From assembly GCA_033854735.1 (NCBI GenBank), contig JAWWPY010000385.1:1-64000 (forward strand): a stretch of DNA of 64,000 nucleotides, given 5' to 3'. The DNA is from JAWWPY01 sp033854735. Lineage in GTDB: Bacteria; Actinomycetota; Actinomycetes; Streptosporangiales; Streptosporangiaceae. Positions 8,074 to 16,056 of the stretch are shown here, piece by piece (within the stretch, counting starts at the first letter, position 1; every line of letters starts with the position of its first letter). The translations under genes and the position numbers were made by a program. The notes beneath the pieces were generated by a model that worked only from the letters and a program-made list of their open reading frames with translations, made no database searches and was not told the DNA's origin.

Positions 8074-8508
8074 TCAGTGCCTGCCGTGGCCGGTGCCCCG
8101 GGGAACGACCCACTCCTGGGGCTGACCTGTGGCGCTGGCGATCAGCTCAAAGTCCTTGTCATAGTGCAGCACGGTCGCCTGGTGGGTGCGGGCCACCGCG
8201 GCCACGAACAGATCGGCGATGCTGGGCGCACGGTGCTGGGCTCTGGCCGCGAGCTTCTTCATGATCTCGGTTACTTGATCTTCGACGCCGCCATTGATGG
8301 GCAGCATGCCGAGCAATGACAAGTCCTCGTGGTCGGCCTGCATCTCCTCCACGTTGCGAGAGGAGTACAGCAATTCAGCGACGGTCACCGAACAGAGGAA
8401 CAGGCGGCGGCTGACGCGAAGCGCGTCGATGCGGTTACGGGCCACCTCGCTGTACGCCTGCTGCACCCACGCGGACTTGTCGATCAGGAAGGATTGGCCT
8501 AGTGCCAC
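8074..8508 (-). CDS. vapC: VapC-type PIN-domain ribonuclease toxin
   Basis: The 144-residue PIN protein carries the acidic metal-binding residues expected of VapC: D10 in LIDKSAW, E45 in VTVAELL, D99 in SIADLFVAAVA, and D117/D119 in HYDKDFE. VapC toxins cleave RNA, usually tRNA or rRNA loops, when the antitoxin is degraded. The GTG start at 8508 lies inside the end of the antitoxin gene (10-bp overlap, antitoxin stop TAG at 8499-8501), which enforces coupled synthesis. Confidence 0.93.
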   Translation of the reverse strand: MALGQSFLIDKSAWVQQAYSEVARNRIDALRVSRRLFLCSVTVAELLYSSRNVEEMQADHEDLSLLGMLPINGGVEDQVTEIMKKLAARAQHRAPSIADLFVAAVARTHQATVLHYDKDFELIASATGQPQEWVVPRGTGHGRH

Positions 8509-8882
8509 GCCTGGTCCCAGTCGATCTGTGCCATCCGGGCCGCGCTACGACCGGCGAAATCGCGGAACCGGCGACGGTCCCGCTCATCCGCCTCGGTGTC
8601 AGCGGCGGCGAGTTCGAGAGCCCGGTTCACCGTGTCCTTCCTGCTGGTGGTACCGAGTTTCGCTGCGGCGCGGCTCAGCATGCCGTCATCGATGTCGGCC
8701 GCTGCGCCCACCAGCTCGTGAGATGGGCCAGGCACGCGCGACCGACCACTCCGGGCCAACGGCACGAGGCGCGCCACAGGCCGACCCGCCCGGGCGATGA
8801 CGATCTCCTCGCCAGCTTCGGCACGGTCAAGCAGCTGGGAAAAGTGGGTCTTGGCCTGGTAGACATTCACGCTCTCCGGCAT
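8499..8882 (-). CDS. vapB: Chimeric antitoxin: Phd/YefM N-terminus plus VapB C-terminus
   Basis: The 127-residue protein starts with a Phd/YefM DNA-binding domain (MPESVNVYQAKTHFSQLLDRAEAGEEIVIARAGRPVARLVPL) and ends with a VapB-type segment (MLSRAAAKLGTTSRKDTVNRALE) and an acidic/aromatic toxin-binding tail (DWDQAWH). Normally these modules belong to separate antitoxins. The ATG at 8882 was preferred over a GTG at 8891 because it lies 7 bases after a -10-like TATCGT and would give a leaderless mRNA. Upstream sits a palindrome that is a likely autoregulatory operator. Confidence 0.88.
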   Translation of the reverse strand: MPESVNVYQAKTHFSQLLDRAEAGEEIVIARAGRPVARLVPLARSGRSRVPGPSHELVGAAADIDDGMLSRAAAKLGTTSRKDTVNRALELAAADTEADERDRRRFRDFAGRSAARMAQIDWDQAWH

Positions 8883-8889
8883 GAAATCC

Positions 8890-8919
8890 ACGATATCTGA
8901 CCTAGTCTAGTCAGGTCAA
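8890..8919 (-). promoter_or_regulatory. vapBC promoter/operator
   Basis: On the reverse strand TTGACC (8919-8914), an 18-bp spacer and TATCGT (8895-8890) form a promoter. The inverted repeat TGACCT-N9-AGGTCA (8898-8918) overlaps the -35 and spacer, as expected for VapB/Phd autorepression. Confidence 0.65.
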
Positions 8920-8968
8920 CCTTGCTATCAACGCACCGCATCCCGAACGGCGGGTAGCCTATGGCTGG

Positions 8969-10039
8969 TCAGCCCGACGAGGTGAGCAGGCTGTTCAGCA
9001 CGTTGACATAGGTGGAGCCGGAACTGACCGACGGCTCCACGTTGGTGTTCTCGGTCCACTCGTTCCAGCTGATCAGGCCCAGGATGTCCGGCGAGGACGC
9101 CGCCGCGATCGCGTACTCGGTGCGGAGGGCTGCCCCGTTGTTCCTCGGGACGACCACGTGACCGCCGATGAGCGTCGAGTTGTATCCCGGTGCGAACGGG
9201 GCGATCCAGGTCCCGTGGGTGGCGTAGACCGCAGCCCCCAGCGCCGCGAGGGTGGCCGCCGCGTGCGGGTTGGTCGCCGGGTTCTCCGAGGACCAGTAGT
9301 AGGCGTTCCCGTCCGTGTACGCCGCGTATTTGTTGTACAGCGCCACCGTGCTCACATCCTGGAGCACCGCCAGCGCCGGACGCACCGGGCCGGTGATGGC
9401 GGCGAGCTGCGACGTCGTGAAGAAACTGGAATCGTCGATCATGGTGAGCGGCTTGCCATTGACCCGGTACCACGCCGGGTCACTGGCGTAGGTGGCCACG
9501 AAGTACCTGAAGTCAGCCGAGACCACAGCGACGGGAAGCGCGGCCTTGTTGCTGCCCAGCGTCTCGTATTCCATGGCCAGCTTGAAGTTGTCCCGGTTGG
9601 CCGCGCTCTCGACGAGCGGGAGGATCCTCCGGTACGTCGCGTTGTCCTTCCAGCTGACGATGAAGCCGGTAATTCCGGCCGCCTTGGCCTGCTCAATCTG
9701 CCAGTTGATGACGGCCGGGTCAGCGCTGTTGTAATTGCCGGGGAAGGGCCGGAGCGGGTGGTTGAGCTTGTTGGTCGACCAGTAGGAGCCCTGCATCCAC
9801 ATGTAGTAATACGCGAAGACCGGCACGCCCCCAGGAGCCTGGGGCGAGCCCGTGGCCGACACCGAGGGAGAGGCGGAAGCGGATGCCGGGATACAGGGTC
9901 GGGCGACAGCCGAGCCGTGCCGCGCGCCCGGGCGCGCGGCGGCCGCAGGCTTCGCCCCGCCCTGGCCGCACGCGGCCAGGCCTAGGGCCAGCACAGCCAG
10001 TAGCGCGGGTCCAGCGATGACAAACGATGACCTTGACAT
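8969..10039 (-). CDS. Secreted lipoprotein, GH99/GH71-like glycoside hydrolase
   Basis: The 356-residue protein has a lipoprotein signal (lipobox LAAC near residue 24), a short Ser/Ala/Pro stalk with ARHGSAVARPC, then a TIM-barrel-like domain beginning GVPVFAYYYMWM, with GNYNSADPAVINWQIEQAKAAGITGFIVSWK and, near the end, ILGLISWNEWTENTNVEPS. These match the GH99-like/GH71-like families, which act on alpha-linked glycans outside the cell. It lies 6 bp after the glycosidase-like gene at 10046 and shares its leader module, so the two are probably one operon. Substrate is not determined. Confidence 0.8.
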   Translation of the reverse strand: MSRSSFVIAGPALLAVLALGLAACGQGGAKPAAAARPGARHGSAVARPCIPASASASPSVSATGSPQAPGGVPVFAYYYMWMQGSYWSTNKLNHPLRPFPGNYNSADPAVINWQIEQAKAAGITGFIVSWKDNATYRRILPLVESAANRDNFKLAMEYETLGSNKAALPVAVVSADFRYFVATYASDPAWYRVNGKPLTMIDDSSFFTTSQLAAITGPVRPALAVLQDVSTVALYNKYAAYTDGNAYYWSSENPATNPHAAATLAALGAAVYATHGTWIAPFAPGYNSTLIGGHVVVPRNNGAALRTEYAIAAASSPDILGLISWNEWTENTNVEPSVSSGSTYVNVLNSLLTSSG

Positions 10040-10045
10040 CGGGTG

Positions 10046-11239
10046 CTAATGGCCGAGGGCGGTGGCGACGGCGGTGTAGGCGGTTTTGCGGACGCCTGCG
10101 GCGGTGAGGAGGCCGAACCAGTTCTCGTCGTTGGCTGGGTCGGTGCCCTCGTCCTGCCAGCTGTAGAAGTAGAGGCCGGCGATCCAGGGGGTGGCGTTGG
10201 TGTTGGCGATGGCCTGGCTGAGGTCGTCGGCCTGGCCTTGCTGGCCGACGCCGTCGGGACCGCTGGTGGGTGCACCGACCTCGGTGATCCAGACTTGCTT
10301 GGCGGCATCGCCGTTGCTGATCATGACGCTGCGGATGGACGGGTTGGTCTGGCTCATCTGGGACCAGCCCGACCAGGACTGGTAGCTGTTGGGGAGAGCC
10401 GGGTAGCTGTAGGGGTGGTAGGCGACGGCGTCGAAGCTGCCCTTGGCCCCGTCGGCGTACATGCTCTTGAAGAAGGTGATGGCGTTGACGTTGGTGCCGT
10501 CGTTGACCTCGGGGGCGAGGCCGGCCGAGAGGACCAGCGCGGCGGGGTCAGCGTGCTTGATCGAGGCGTAAGCGGCCTTCAGGTCGGCGGTGTAGGCGGC
10601 GGCGCTGGGCTTGGGTGACCAGAAGCCCGCGTTGTTCGGCTCGTTCCAGATCTCGAACATGGTGACGCCGCGGGGGGCGTAGCGGGCGGCCACGGCGGCG
10701 GCGAAGGTGGCGAACTGGGTGGCGGAGGCGGGCGGGGGTGACACAAGCCCGCTGGTGCCGGTCTTCGCGGCCCACGCGGGACAGCCGTCGATGATCAGGT
10801 CGACCGTCATCCCCGCGGCGCGGACTGACGCGACGACCTGGTCCAGCGCCGTCCAGCTGAACGACGTCCGGCCGGCGTACTGCACCCCGCCCCAGTCGGC
10901 GTCCAGCCTGACCGAGGTGATCCCCATGGCCTTCATCGCCGCCAGTTCCGTGGCCTGCACGGCCGGCGACTTGGCGACCAGATCGGGTTCAGCCACGCCC
11001 ATCGGCTTCATAGCCAACGGGGGCGCGGAGGGGGACGCTGAGGCGGACGCGGAGGGCGACGCTGAGGGCGACGCGGAGGCGGATGACGTGACGCAGGGCC
11101 GGGCGAACGCCGAGCCGTGCCGCGCGCATGGACTCGGGCCGGTCGCGTTGTTCGTCCGGGCGTGGCTGCAGCCGGCCAGAGTCAGTGTCAGCGCGGCGAG
11201 CAGCGCGGTCACAGTTAGAAAAATCCGTGAATGTGGCAT
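10046..11239 (-). CDS. Secreted lipoprotein, GH39/GH5-like glycosidase
   Basis: The 397-residue lipoprotein (lipobox LAGC, residues ~21-24) has a Ser/Ala/Pro stalk and a (beta/alpha)8 domain. FEIWNEPNNAGFW carries the likely acid/base Glu after Asn, and VWITEVGAPTSG the likely nucleophile Glu, the clan GH-A pattern seen in GH39 and GH5. It probably cleaves a beta-linked polysaccharide outside the cell. The segment ARHGSAFARPC is nearly identical to one in the downstream lipoprotein. The start codon is inside a perfect inverted repeat (11211-11220/11239-11248), so translation may be structure-controlled. Confidence 0.82.
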   Translation of the reverse strand: MPHSRIFLTVTALLAALTLTLAGCSHARTNNATGPSPCARHGSAFARPCVTSSASASPSASPSASASASPSAPPLAMKPMGVAEPDLVAKSPAVQATELAAMKAMGITSVRLDADWGGVQYAGRTSFSWTALDQVVASVRAAGMTVDLIIDGCPAWAAKTGTSGLVSPPPASATQFATFAAAVAARYAPRGVTMFEIWNEPNNAGFWSPKPSAAAYTADLKAAYASIKHADPAALVLSAGLAPEVNDGTNVNAITFFKSMYADGAKGSFDAVAYHPYSYPALPNSYQSWSGWSQMSQTNPSIRSVMISNGDAAKQVWITEVGAPTSGPDGVGQQGQADDLSQAIANTNATPWIAGLYFYSWQDEGTDPANDENWFGLLTAAGVRKTAYTAVATALGH

Positions 11240-11248
11240 TCTAACTGT
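11211..11248 (-). promoter_or_regulatory. Inverted repeat spanning a start codon
   Basis: ACAGTTAGAA (11211-11220) and TTCTAACTGT (11239-11248) are perfect 10-bp arms with an 18-bp spacer. In the mRNA of the gene starting at 11239 the stem would include the first base of the AUG and the bases just before it. A related AGTTAGAGAACT sequence lies about 30 bp upstream. Confidence 0.7.
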
Positions 11249-11341
11249 TAATTACCCTACGGATCAGTAATATAACCCTAAGTTAGAGAACTCTGTGGTA
11301 CTCCGCTGGATACGCGGGGAAAACCCGGGAAACTGGGCAGA

Positions 11342-12196
11342 TCAGGACACGATGTCCTTCGTGCGGAACCGCCGGAAGGCCAGGGCGAGCAGGAGCACCG
11401 CGTAGCAGACCGATACCGAGGTCCCCTCGATCATGCCGGCCCACGTGATCTGTGACTGCATCGCGTTGAGCCACACGAATTGCCAGTGGGTCGGCAGGAT
11501 CTCCCGCCAGGAGCCGAGCGCCGTCACGTTATCCAGGATGTTGCTGATGATCACCAGCCCCACGGCGCCGCCGACCGCACCGAGCGGCGAGTCGGTGGAC
11601 ACCGAGAGCAGGAAGGCCAGGCCCGCCACCACCAGCTCAGTGACAAGGACATATCCCGCCACGACCGCCAGCCGGCCGAGCGCCGCCGCGGTCGGCAGCG
11701 CTACACCCGTGGCGGGCAGCCGGAGCGGGTGCCAGCCGAACGCCACGGTGCCCGCCAGCAGCGCCATGACGGGCAGGCTGACGACCGCCACGGTCGAGTA
11801 CGTAAGCGCCACGGCCAGTTTCTGCCTCAGCAACCGCGCCCGCGGAACCGGAGCGGCCAGCAGATACCGCAGCGACGACCAGCTGGCCTCGCTGGCCACG
11901 GTGTCCCCGCAGAACAAGGCGACCGCGACCACGAGCAGGAAACCCGCAGAAACGAAGATGCTGAACGCCGCGAAGTTGAGCCCGCCCTGGGTGGCCACCG
12001 CGACCAGCCCAGGTGTGCCGTTACCCGCCGACGACGGGCCGCTCACCTCGAAGGCGCCCACCAGGATCCAGGGCAGCACGAGCAGTAGCCCGAATGCGAT
12101 CATCGTCCGGCGCCGCCTGAGCTGCCGGATGAACTCCACGGTAAATGGCAGAGTGCGGCCCGGGCGGTAGCCGGGGGCACTCACGTTCGCCGCCAT
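11342..12196 (-). CDS. ABC-2 type transporter permease
   Basis: The 284-residue protein has about six transmembrane helices (for example TMIAFGLLLVLPWILVGAF, FAAFSIFVSAGFLLVVAVALFCG, VAVVSLPVMALLAGTVAFG, LVTELVVAGLAFLLSV). It has the EASWSSLRYLLAAPVPRARLL stretch seen in ABC-2 permeases related to NatB/YhaP-type exporters. Its start overlaps the stop of the upstream ATPase-fusion gene by one base (TGATG), so the two form one transporter. The substrate is unknown. Confidence 0.87.
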   Translation of the reverse strand: MAANVSAPGYRPGRTLPFTVEFIRQLRRRRTMIAFGLLLVLPWILVGAFEVSGPSSAGNGTPGLVAVATQGGLNFAAFSIFVSAGFLLVVAVALFCGDTVASEASWSSLRYLLAAPVPRARLLRQKLAVALTYSTVAVVSLPVMALLAGTVAFGWHPLRLPATGVALPTAAALGRLAVVAGYVLVTELVVAGLAFLLSVSTDSPLGAVGGAVGLVIISNILDNVTALGSWREILPTHWQFVWLNAMQSQITWAGMIEGTSVSVCYAVLLLALAFRRFRTKDIVS

Positions 12197-14871
12197 CAGG
12201 ATCCCTCCCGCGTCGGTGACGCATCGATGAGGGCCAGGAACGCATCCTCGAGGCGGCGGCTCGGGGTCACCCGGTCCACCGGTACTCCGGCCCCGACCAG
12301 CGCGGCGACCACAGCCGACACGGCGACGCCATTGGGCTGGACGATGATCCCGTCCTGGTGCGGTTCCGCGGATTCGATACCGCCCAGGTCGCGGAGCACC
12401 GTGACCGCGCGCGCCGCCTCGGTGGTGCCCACGACCAGCGCGGCACCGTCGCCGATGATCTCGCCCACCGTGCCGGCGGCGATCCGGCGGCCGAGGTGCA
12501 TGACCACCACGTGGCTGCAGGTCTGCTCCACTTCGCCGAGCATGTGGCTGGAGAGGATCACCGTCCTGCCATTGGCGGCGTAACCGAGCAGTACATCTCG
12601 CATCTCCCTGATCTGGGGAGGGTCCAGGCCGTTCATCGGCTCGTCGAGGACCAGCAGGTCGGGCAGGCCGAGCATGGCCTGGGCGATGGCCAGCCGCTGG
12701 CGCATCCCGCGCGAGTAGGCACCGACCCTGCGGTCGATGGCCGCGCCCAGGCCCGCGATCTCAAGCACCTCCGCCAGGTGCGAGTCGGCGGCCGGCCGGC
12801 CGGTGGCGCGCCAGTACAGGTCCAGGTTGGCCCGCCCGGACAGGTGCGGGAGGAAGCCCGGGCCCTCCACGAACGAGCCAAGCCGCGACAGCGCGGGCGC
12901 CCCTGGGCGCACCCTCCTGCCGAAGATCGTTATCGTCCCGGCGTCGGGTTGGATCAGGCCCATCAGGGCGCGCAGCGTGCTGGTCTTACCCGCGCCGTTG
13001 GGCCCGAGCAGGCCCAGGATCTGGCCACTGTCCACCTGGAACGAGAGATCGGCCACCGCCAGCTGGCCGTCTCGGTAACGCTTGGTCAGGCCGGTGATCT
13101 GCAACGGCACGCCAGCCAGCTCAGGAACGGGGGGATCCGGAAGGCGCCGCCGCCGGCCACCCAGGATGACCGCCGCCGCGAGCAGCGCCGCGATCGGTGC
13201 CACCCAGGCCCACCAGGGAACCCCGCTATCAACGATTTTCAGCGCGGGGTCGGCGGGCACCGACAGGCCCGTGCTGGCCAGCGCCACCTGATAGGTGGCC
13301 GATACCGGGGAGGTGGCGTAGGCGAAGTCAGTGGCGGTCAGCACCAGCCGGAGCCGGTGCCCGGCAGCGAACCGGTAGTCGATCGCCGGGAGCTTTATCC
13401 TGACGACGCGTCCCGCCCTCCCAGGTCCCGCCTGGCCGCCGGCGACCCGCACCGGCGCCGCGAGCTGGTCGGGCAGCGTGGCATTGGCGGCCTGGTCCAC
13501 GTCGTAGACCTTGGCGAACAGCGTGATGTCCGGGGAGCCGCCGACCCGGACCGCCACCGTGGCCGCGCCGGTCATCTGCAGCGGCACCGCCAGCGGGGCG
13601 GAGGTGAAGACCGCGGTCTGCCCCGGCATGTCAACGGCCAAGCCGCTGGATCCGAGGGATCCCAGCCCGGGCCAGACGGATATCGATGCGGGCGCGCCGC
13701 CGGCCGGGTTGACGATCGTCTGCGGCGGCCCGGTCAGCCGCACCGCCGTGTGCGTGGTCCCACCGAGTCCCGGGAACCTCGCGGCCGTGGCGATGCCGAG
13801 CACCTCCTGGTCACTCGACGGATCGAAGCCGCGGACCCGGCTCACCGCGAACCCGGGCTGGCCGGCGGCTGGGTTCGCGGAGACGGGGTGCCTGGGCATC
13901 AGCCAGCGCTCAAACCACTGCCGGGTCAGGGCGCTCACCCGGGTCACTTCCTGATCACCGCCGTCGTGTCCGCCGTTGAACCAGACCATGTCCACCGGTG
14001 CTCCGCCCCGCTGGATGGCCTGGTAATTCGCGTTAGCCTGGTCGAGCCCGAAGAGCGAGTCGTGCTCCCCCTGGATCAGCAGGGCCGGGACGTCAATCCG
14101 GCCGGCCACGCTCGCCGGGCTGGACCGCAGCAGCAGCGAGACCGCCTGCGGCGTGGCCCGGCCCTCGGTGGCCACCTGCTGGTACATGGCGCAGACCGGT
14201 GGCATGAAGCGCCCGCACCCGCGTGCCTGCGCGAACAGCAGGCCGGCCCACTGCTTCTTGAACACGCCACCGGCCGGGCCGCCGCCCGCGGCGTTCGGGA
14301 ACAGCGCGGTGGCCAGGTTGTTCCAGGTGCTCTGCGGGACAATTGCGTCGATCCGGTGGTCGTAGGCCGCGGCCAGCAGCGCGATCCCGCCGCCGTACGA
14401 CGCGCCGGCGATGCCGACCCGCGGGTCGCCCGGCCGGTCGAGGAGCACCTGGGGCTGGCGGGCCAGCCAGCTGACCAGCTGCTCGACGTCCTTCACCTCA
14501 TAGTCCGGGGAGTCAAGCCCGACTTGCCCGGTGGAGTGGCCAAACCCGCGGGCGGTCCAGGTGAGGACCGCGAACCCGGCCCGGGTGAGCTGCTGCGCTT
14601 CGGGACGGACCGCGTCCTTCGTCTCACTGAAACCGTGGGCGAGCAGGATGGCCGGGATCCTGCCGCTCCCACGCGGGGTGAAGAAGGTGGCGTCGAGCAC
14701 CACGTGCTGATTCCCGCGCGGCCCATCGACCACCGGGATGCGCAGGTTGCGCACGTTGATCGGGGCGGGGCGGCTGACGACGTGCACGATCACGATCGTG
14801 CCCGCGATCGCCGCCGCGGCGGCCGCCAGCCCGGCCGCGATACGTTTCCATCCCCACCGACGCACACTCAT
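12196..14871 (-). CDS. Fusion of membrane-tethered alpha/beta hydrolase (S15/CocE-like) with ABC ATPase
   Basis: The 891-residue protein has an N-terminal transmembrane anchor (about 10-32), an alpha/beta hydrolase (about 40-330; LLAHGFSETKD, nucleophile S~158 in GASYGGG), a PepX_C-like beta domain (about 335-555), a second transmembrane helix (WWAWVAPIAALLAAAVILGG, about 557-577), then an ABC ATPase (about 590-820; Walker A GPNGAGKT, signature SRGMRQR, Walker B LLVLDEP). This implies a hydrolase outside the membrane linked to an ATPase inside. The downstream permease completes an exporter. The hydrolase may process or release what is exported. The frame is open throughout, so this is a true fusion. 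Confidence 0.85.
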   Translation of the reverse strand: MSVRRWGWKRIAAGLAAAAAAIAGTIVIVHVVSRPAPINVRNLRIPVVDGPRGNQHVVLDATFFTPRGSGRIPAILLAHGFSETKDAVRPEAQQLTRAGFAVLTWTARGFGHSTGQVGLDSPDYEVKDVEQLVSWLARQPQVLLDRPGDPRVGIAGASYGGGIALLAAAYDHRIDAIVPQSTWNNLATALFPNAAGGGPAGGVFKKQWAGLLFAQARGCGRFMPPVCAMYQQVATEGRATPQAVSLLLRSSPASVAGRIDVPALLIQGEHDSLFGLDQANANYQAIQRGGAPVDMVWFNGGHDGGDQEVTRVSALTRQWFERWLMPRHPVSANPAAGQPGFAVSRVRGFDPSSDQEVLGIATAARFPGLGGTTHTAVRLTGPPQTIVNPAGGAPASISVWPGLGSLGSSGLAVDMPGQTAVFTSAPLAVPLQMTGAATVAVRVGGSPDITLFAKVYDVDQAANATLPDQLAAPVRVAGGQAGPGRAGRVVRIKLPAIDYRFAAGHRLRLVLTATDFAYATSPVSATYQVALASTGLSVPADPALKIVDSGVPWWAWVAPIAALLAAAVILGGRRRRLPDPPVPELAGVPLQITGLTKRYRDGQLAVADLSFQVDSGQILGLLGPNGAGKTSTLRALMGLIQPDAGTITIFGRRVRPGAPALSRLGSFVEGPGFLPHLSGRANLDLYWRATGRPAADSHLAEVLEIAGLGAAIDRRVGAYSRGMRQRLAIAQAMLGLPDLLVLDEPMNGLDPPQIREMRDVLLGYAANGRTVILSSHMLGEVEQTCSHVVVMHLGRRIAAGTVGEIIGDGAALVVGTTEAARAVTVLRDLGGIESAEPHQDGIIVQPNGVAVSAVVAALVGAGVPVDRVTPSRRLEDAFLALIDASPTREGS

Positions 14872-14958
14872 GACAGGGACCGTAGCAATGCGGCCGGAGT
14901 ACCCGGCCCCGGCTCACAGGCCGGTCTCAGGGTAGACATCACCAGGGGGGATGGGCCG

Positions 14959-15603
14959 ATGAGGAATTCGGTGCCGGGGGCCGCGGACGGGCCGAGCCGG
15001 CTCAGGTCGTTCGATCCGGGCCGCATCGCCGACCTGGAGTACCGCGCCTGGGTCGGCTACTACCGGCGGCAGTGGCTGCAGGTGCTGGCCGCAGCGGTAG
15101 GGCTGGTGCACGCCGGATTCGGCATGGACTGGCGGCGGACGCTGCACGGGGCCTGGCTCGTGCTACGGGCCAACCAGCTCTGGGCCCCGGCGTCCGGCAA
15201 CGATCCGGCCGGTGCGCGCAGGTGCATGCGGCGCTTCTACGCCCTGGTGCGGCTGACCTATGGCGAACCGCAGGATCCGGCCGAGGCGGCCCGCCTGGAG
15301 GTCGACTGGTGGCGTGCCCACCGGGAGAGACAGCGGGGAGCAGTACCCGGCCAGGCCGGGAAAGCCGGCGCTACGGGAGCCGGGGACGATCTGGTGAACG
15401 CGGTGACCCGGCTCTATGCCTTCCTGTACCGGGAACCGGAGTCCGAGGTCCGCCCGGCCGCCGCGCACCGCGCCCGCGCGATGGAGATCTCCGATCAGTG
15501 GGCCGCTGAGGGCCGCCACCCGGACAGCCCACTGCTAGCCCTGGAACACGCCGCCCTGGTCCGCTCGTACGCCGCCCTGCTGGCCGCCGTCCACCACGCA
15601 TGA
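14959..15603 (+). CDS. Conserved actinobacterial protein of unknown function
   Basis: The 214-residue soluble protein begins MRNSVPGAADGPSRL at an ATG preceded by AGGGGGG. It is rich in Arg, Ala and Trp and apparently all-helical (GRIADLEYRAWVGYYRRQWLQVLAAAVGLVHAGFGM, WWRAHRERQRGA, LVNAVTRLYAFLYREPESEV). I see no catalytic motif. It is divergent from the hydrolase/ABC fusion and is followed by an AT-rich promoter region for the KaiC operon. I do not recognise a named family. Confidence 0.75.
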   Translation: MRNSVPGAADGPSRLRSFDPGRIADLEYRAWVGYYRRQWLQVLAAAVGLVHAGFGMDWRRTLHGAWLVLRANQLWAPASGNDPAGARRCMRRFYALVRLTYGEPQDPAEAARLEVDWWRAHRERQRGAVPGQAGKAGATGAGDDLVNAVTRLYAFLYREPESEVRPAAAHRARAMEISDQWAAEGRHPDSPLLALEHAALVRSYAALLAAVHHA

Positions 15604-15691
15604 TCACTAATGGTCGACATATAGCCAGTTGGTAACTGTAAGTATATAATACGTCACGTTACGTAAATCCGTGATGGAGGGGTGGTCATGA
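15604..15691 (+). promoter_or_regulatory. Promoter region of the receiver/KaiC operon
   Basis: A perfect -10 hexamer TATAAT is at 15645-15650. The inverted repeat CAGTT-GGT-AACTG (15626-15638) covers the -35 position, where no good hexamer is present, suggesting an activator or repressor site. A further ACGT-rich palindromic stretch follows at about 15650-15665. GGAGGGG at 15676-15682 is the ribosome site. Confidence 0.65.
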
Positions 15692-16051
15692 GTGGCCAGG
15701 ATTTTGGTCGTCGATGACGAACCAGACCAACGGTTCCTGCTCCGGCGGATCTTCGAGAGAGCCGGGCACGAAGTGACCGAGGCCACCGAGGGCGCCGCCG
15801 CGCTGAGGGCCGTGCGCGATCTGTCCCCGGACCTGGTGGTGACCGACATGATGATGCCCCTCATGGGCGGCGTCGAGCTCATCCGCTGCCTGCGCGGCGA
15901 CCCGGCCACGGCCCACATCCCGATCCTGGCGGCGAGCGGTGACCCCCAGCTCGCGGGGGCCGCGGACGCGGTCGTCCCCAAGCCGTACCTGTGTCACCAG
16001 CTCATCGCGGTCGCGAGCACCCTGCTGAAGGAAGGACGTGTGCTGAGTTGA
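15692..16051 (+). CDS. Single-domain response regulator (receiver only)
   Basis: The 119-residue protein is a bare CheY-like receiver: acidic pair D8/D9 (VVDDEPD), phospho-acceptor D52 (LVVTDMMMP), and K97 (VVPKPY). It has no output domain. The GTG at 15692 follows GGAGGGG. It overlaps or abuts the KaiC-like gene (stop TGA 16049-16051; in-frame TTG of the next gene at 16048). The pairing implies phosphorylation-dependent control of the KaiC-like ATPase, or the reverse. No cognate kinase is adjacent. Confidence 0.88.
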   Translation: MARILVVDDEPDQRFLLRRIFERAGHEVTEATEGAAALRAVRDLSPDLVVTDMMMPLMGGVELIRCLRGDPATAHIPILAASGDPQLAGAADAVVPKPYLCHQLIAVASTLLKEGRVLS

Positions 16052-16056
16052 AGCGG

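Noticed and set aside
12358..14958. Upstream 867 codons of the open frame that ends at 15603
   Set aside because: They are antisense to the hydrolase/ABC fusion. Only the part from ATG 14959, with AGGGGGG before it, has coding character.
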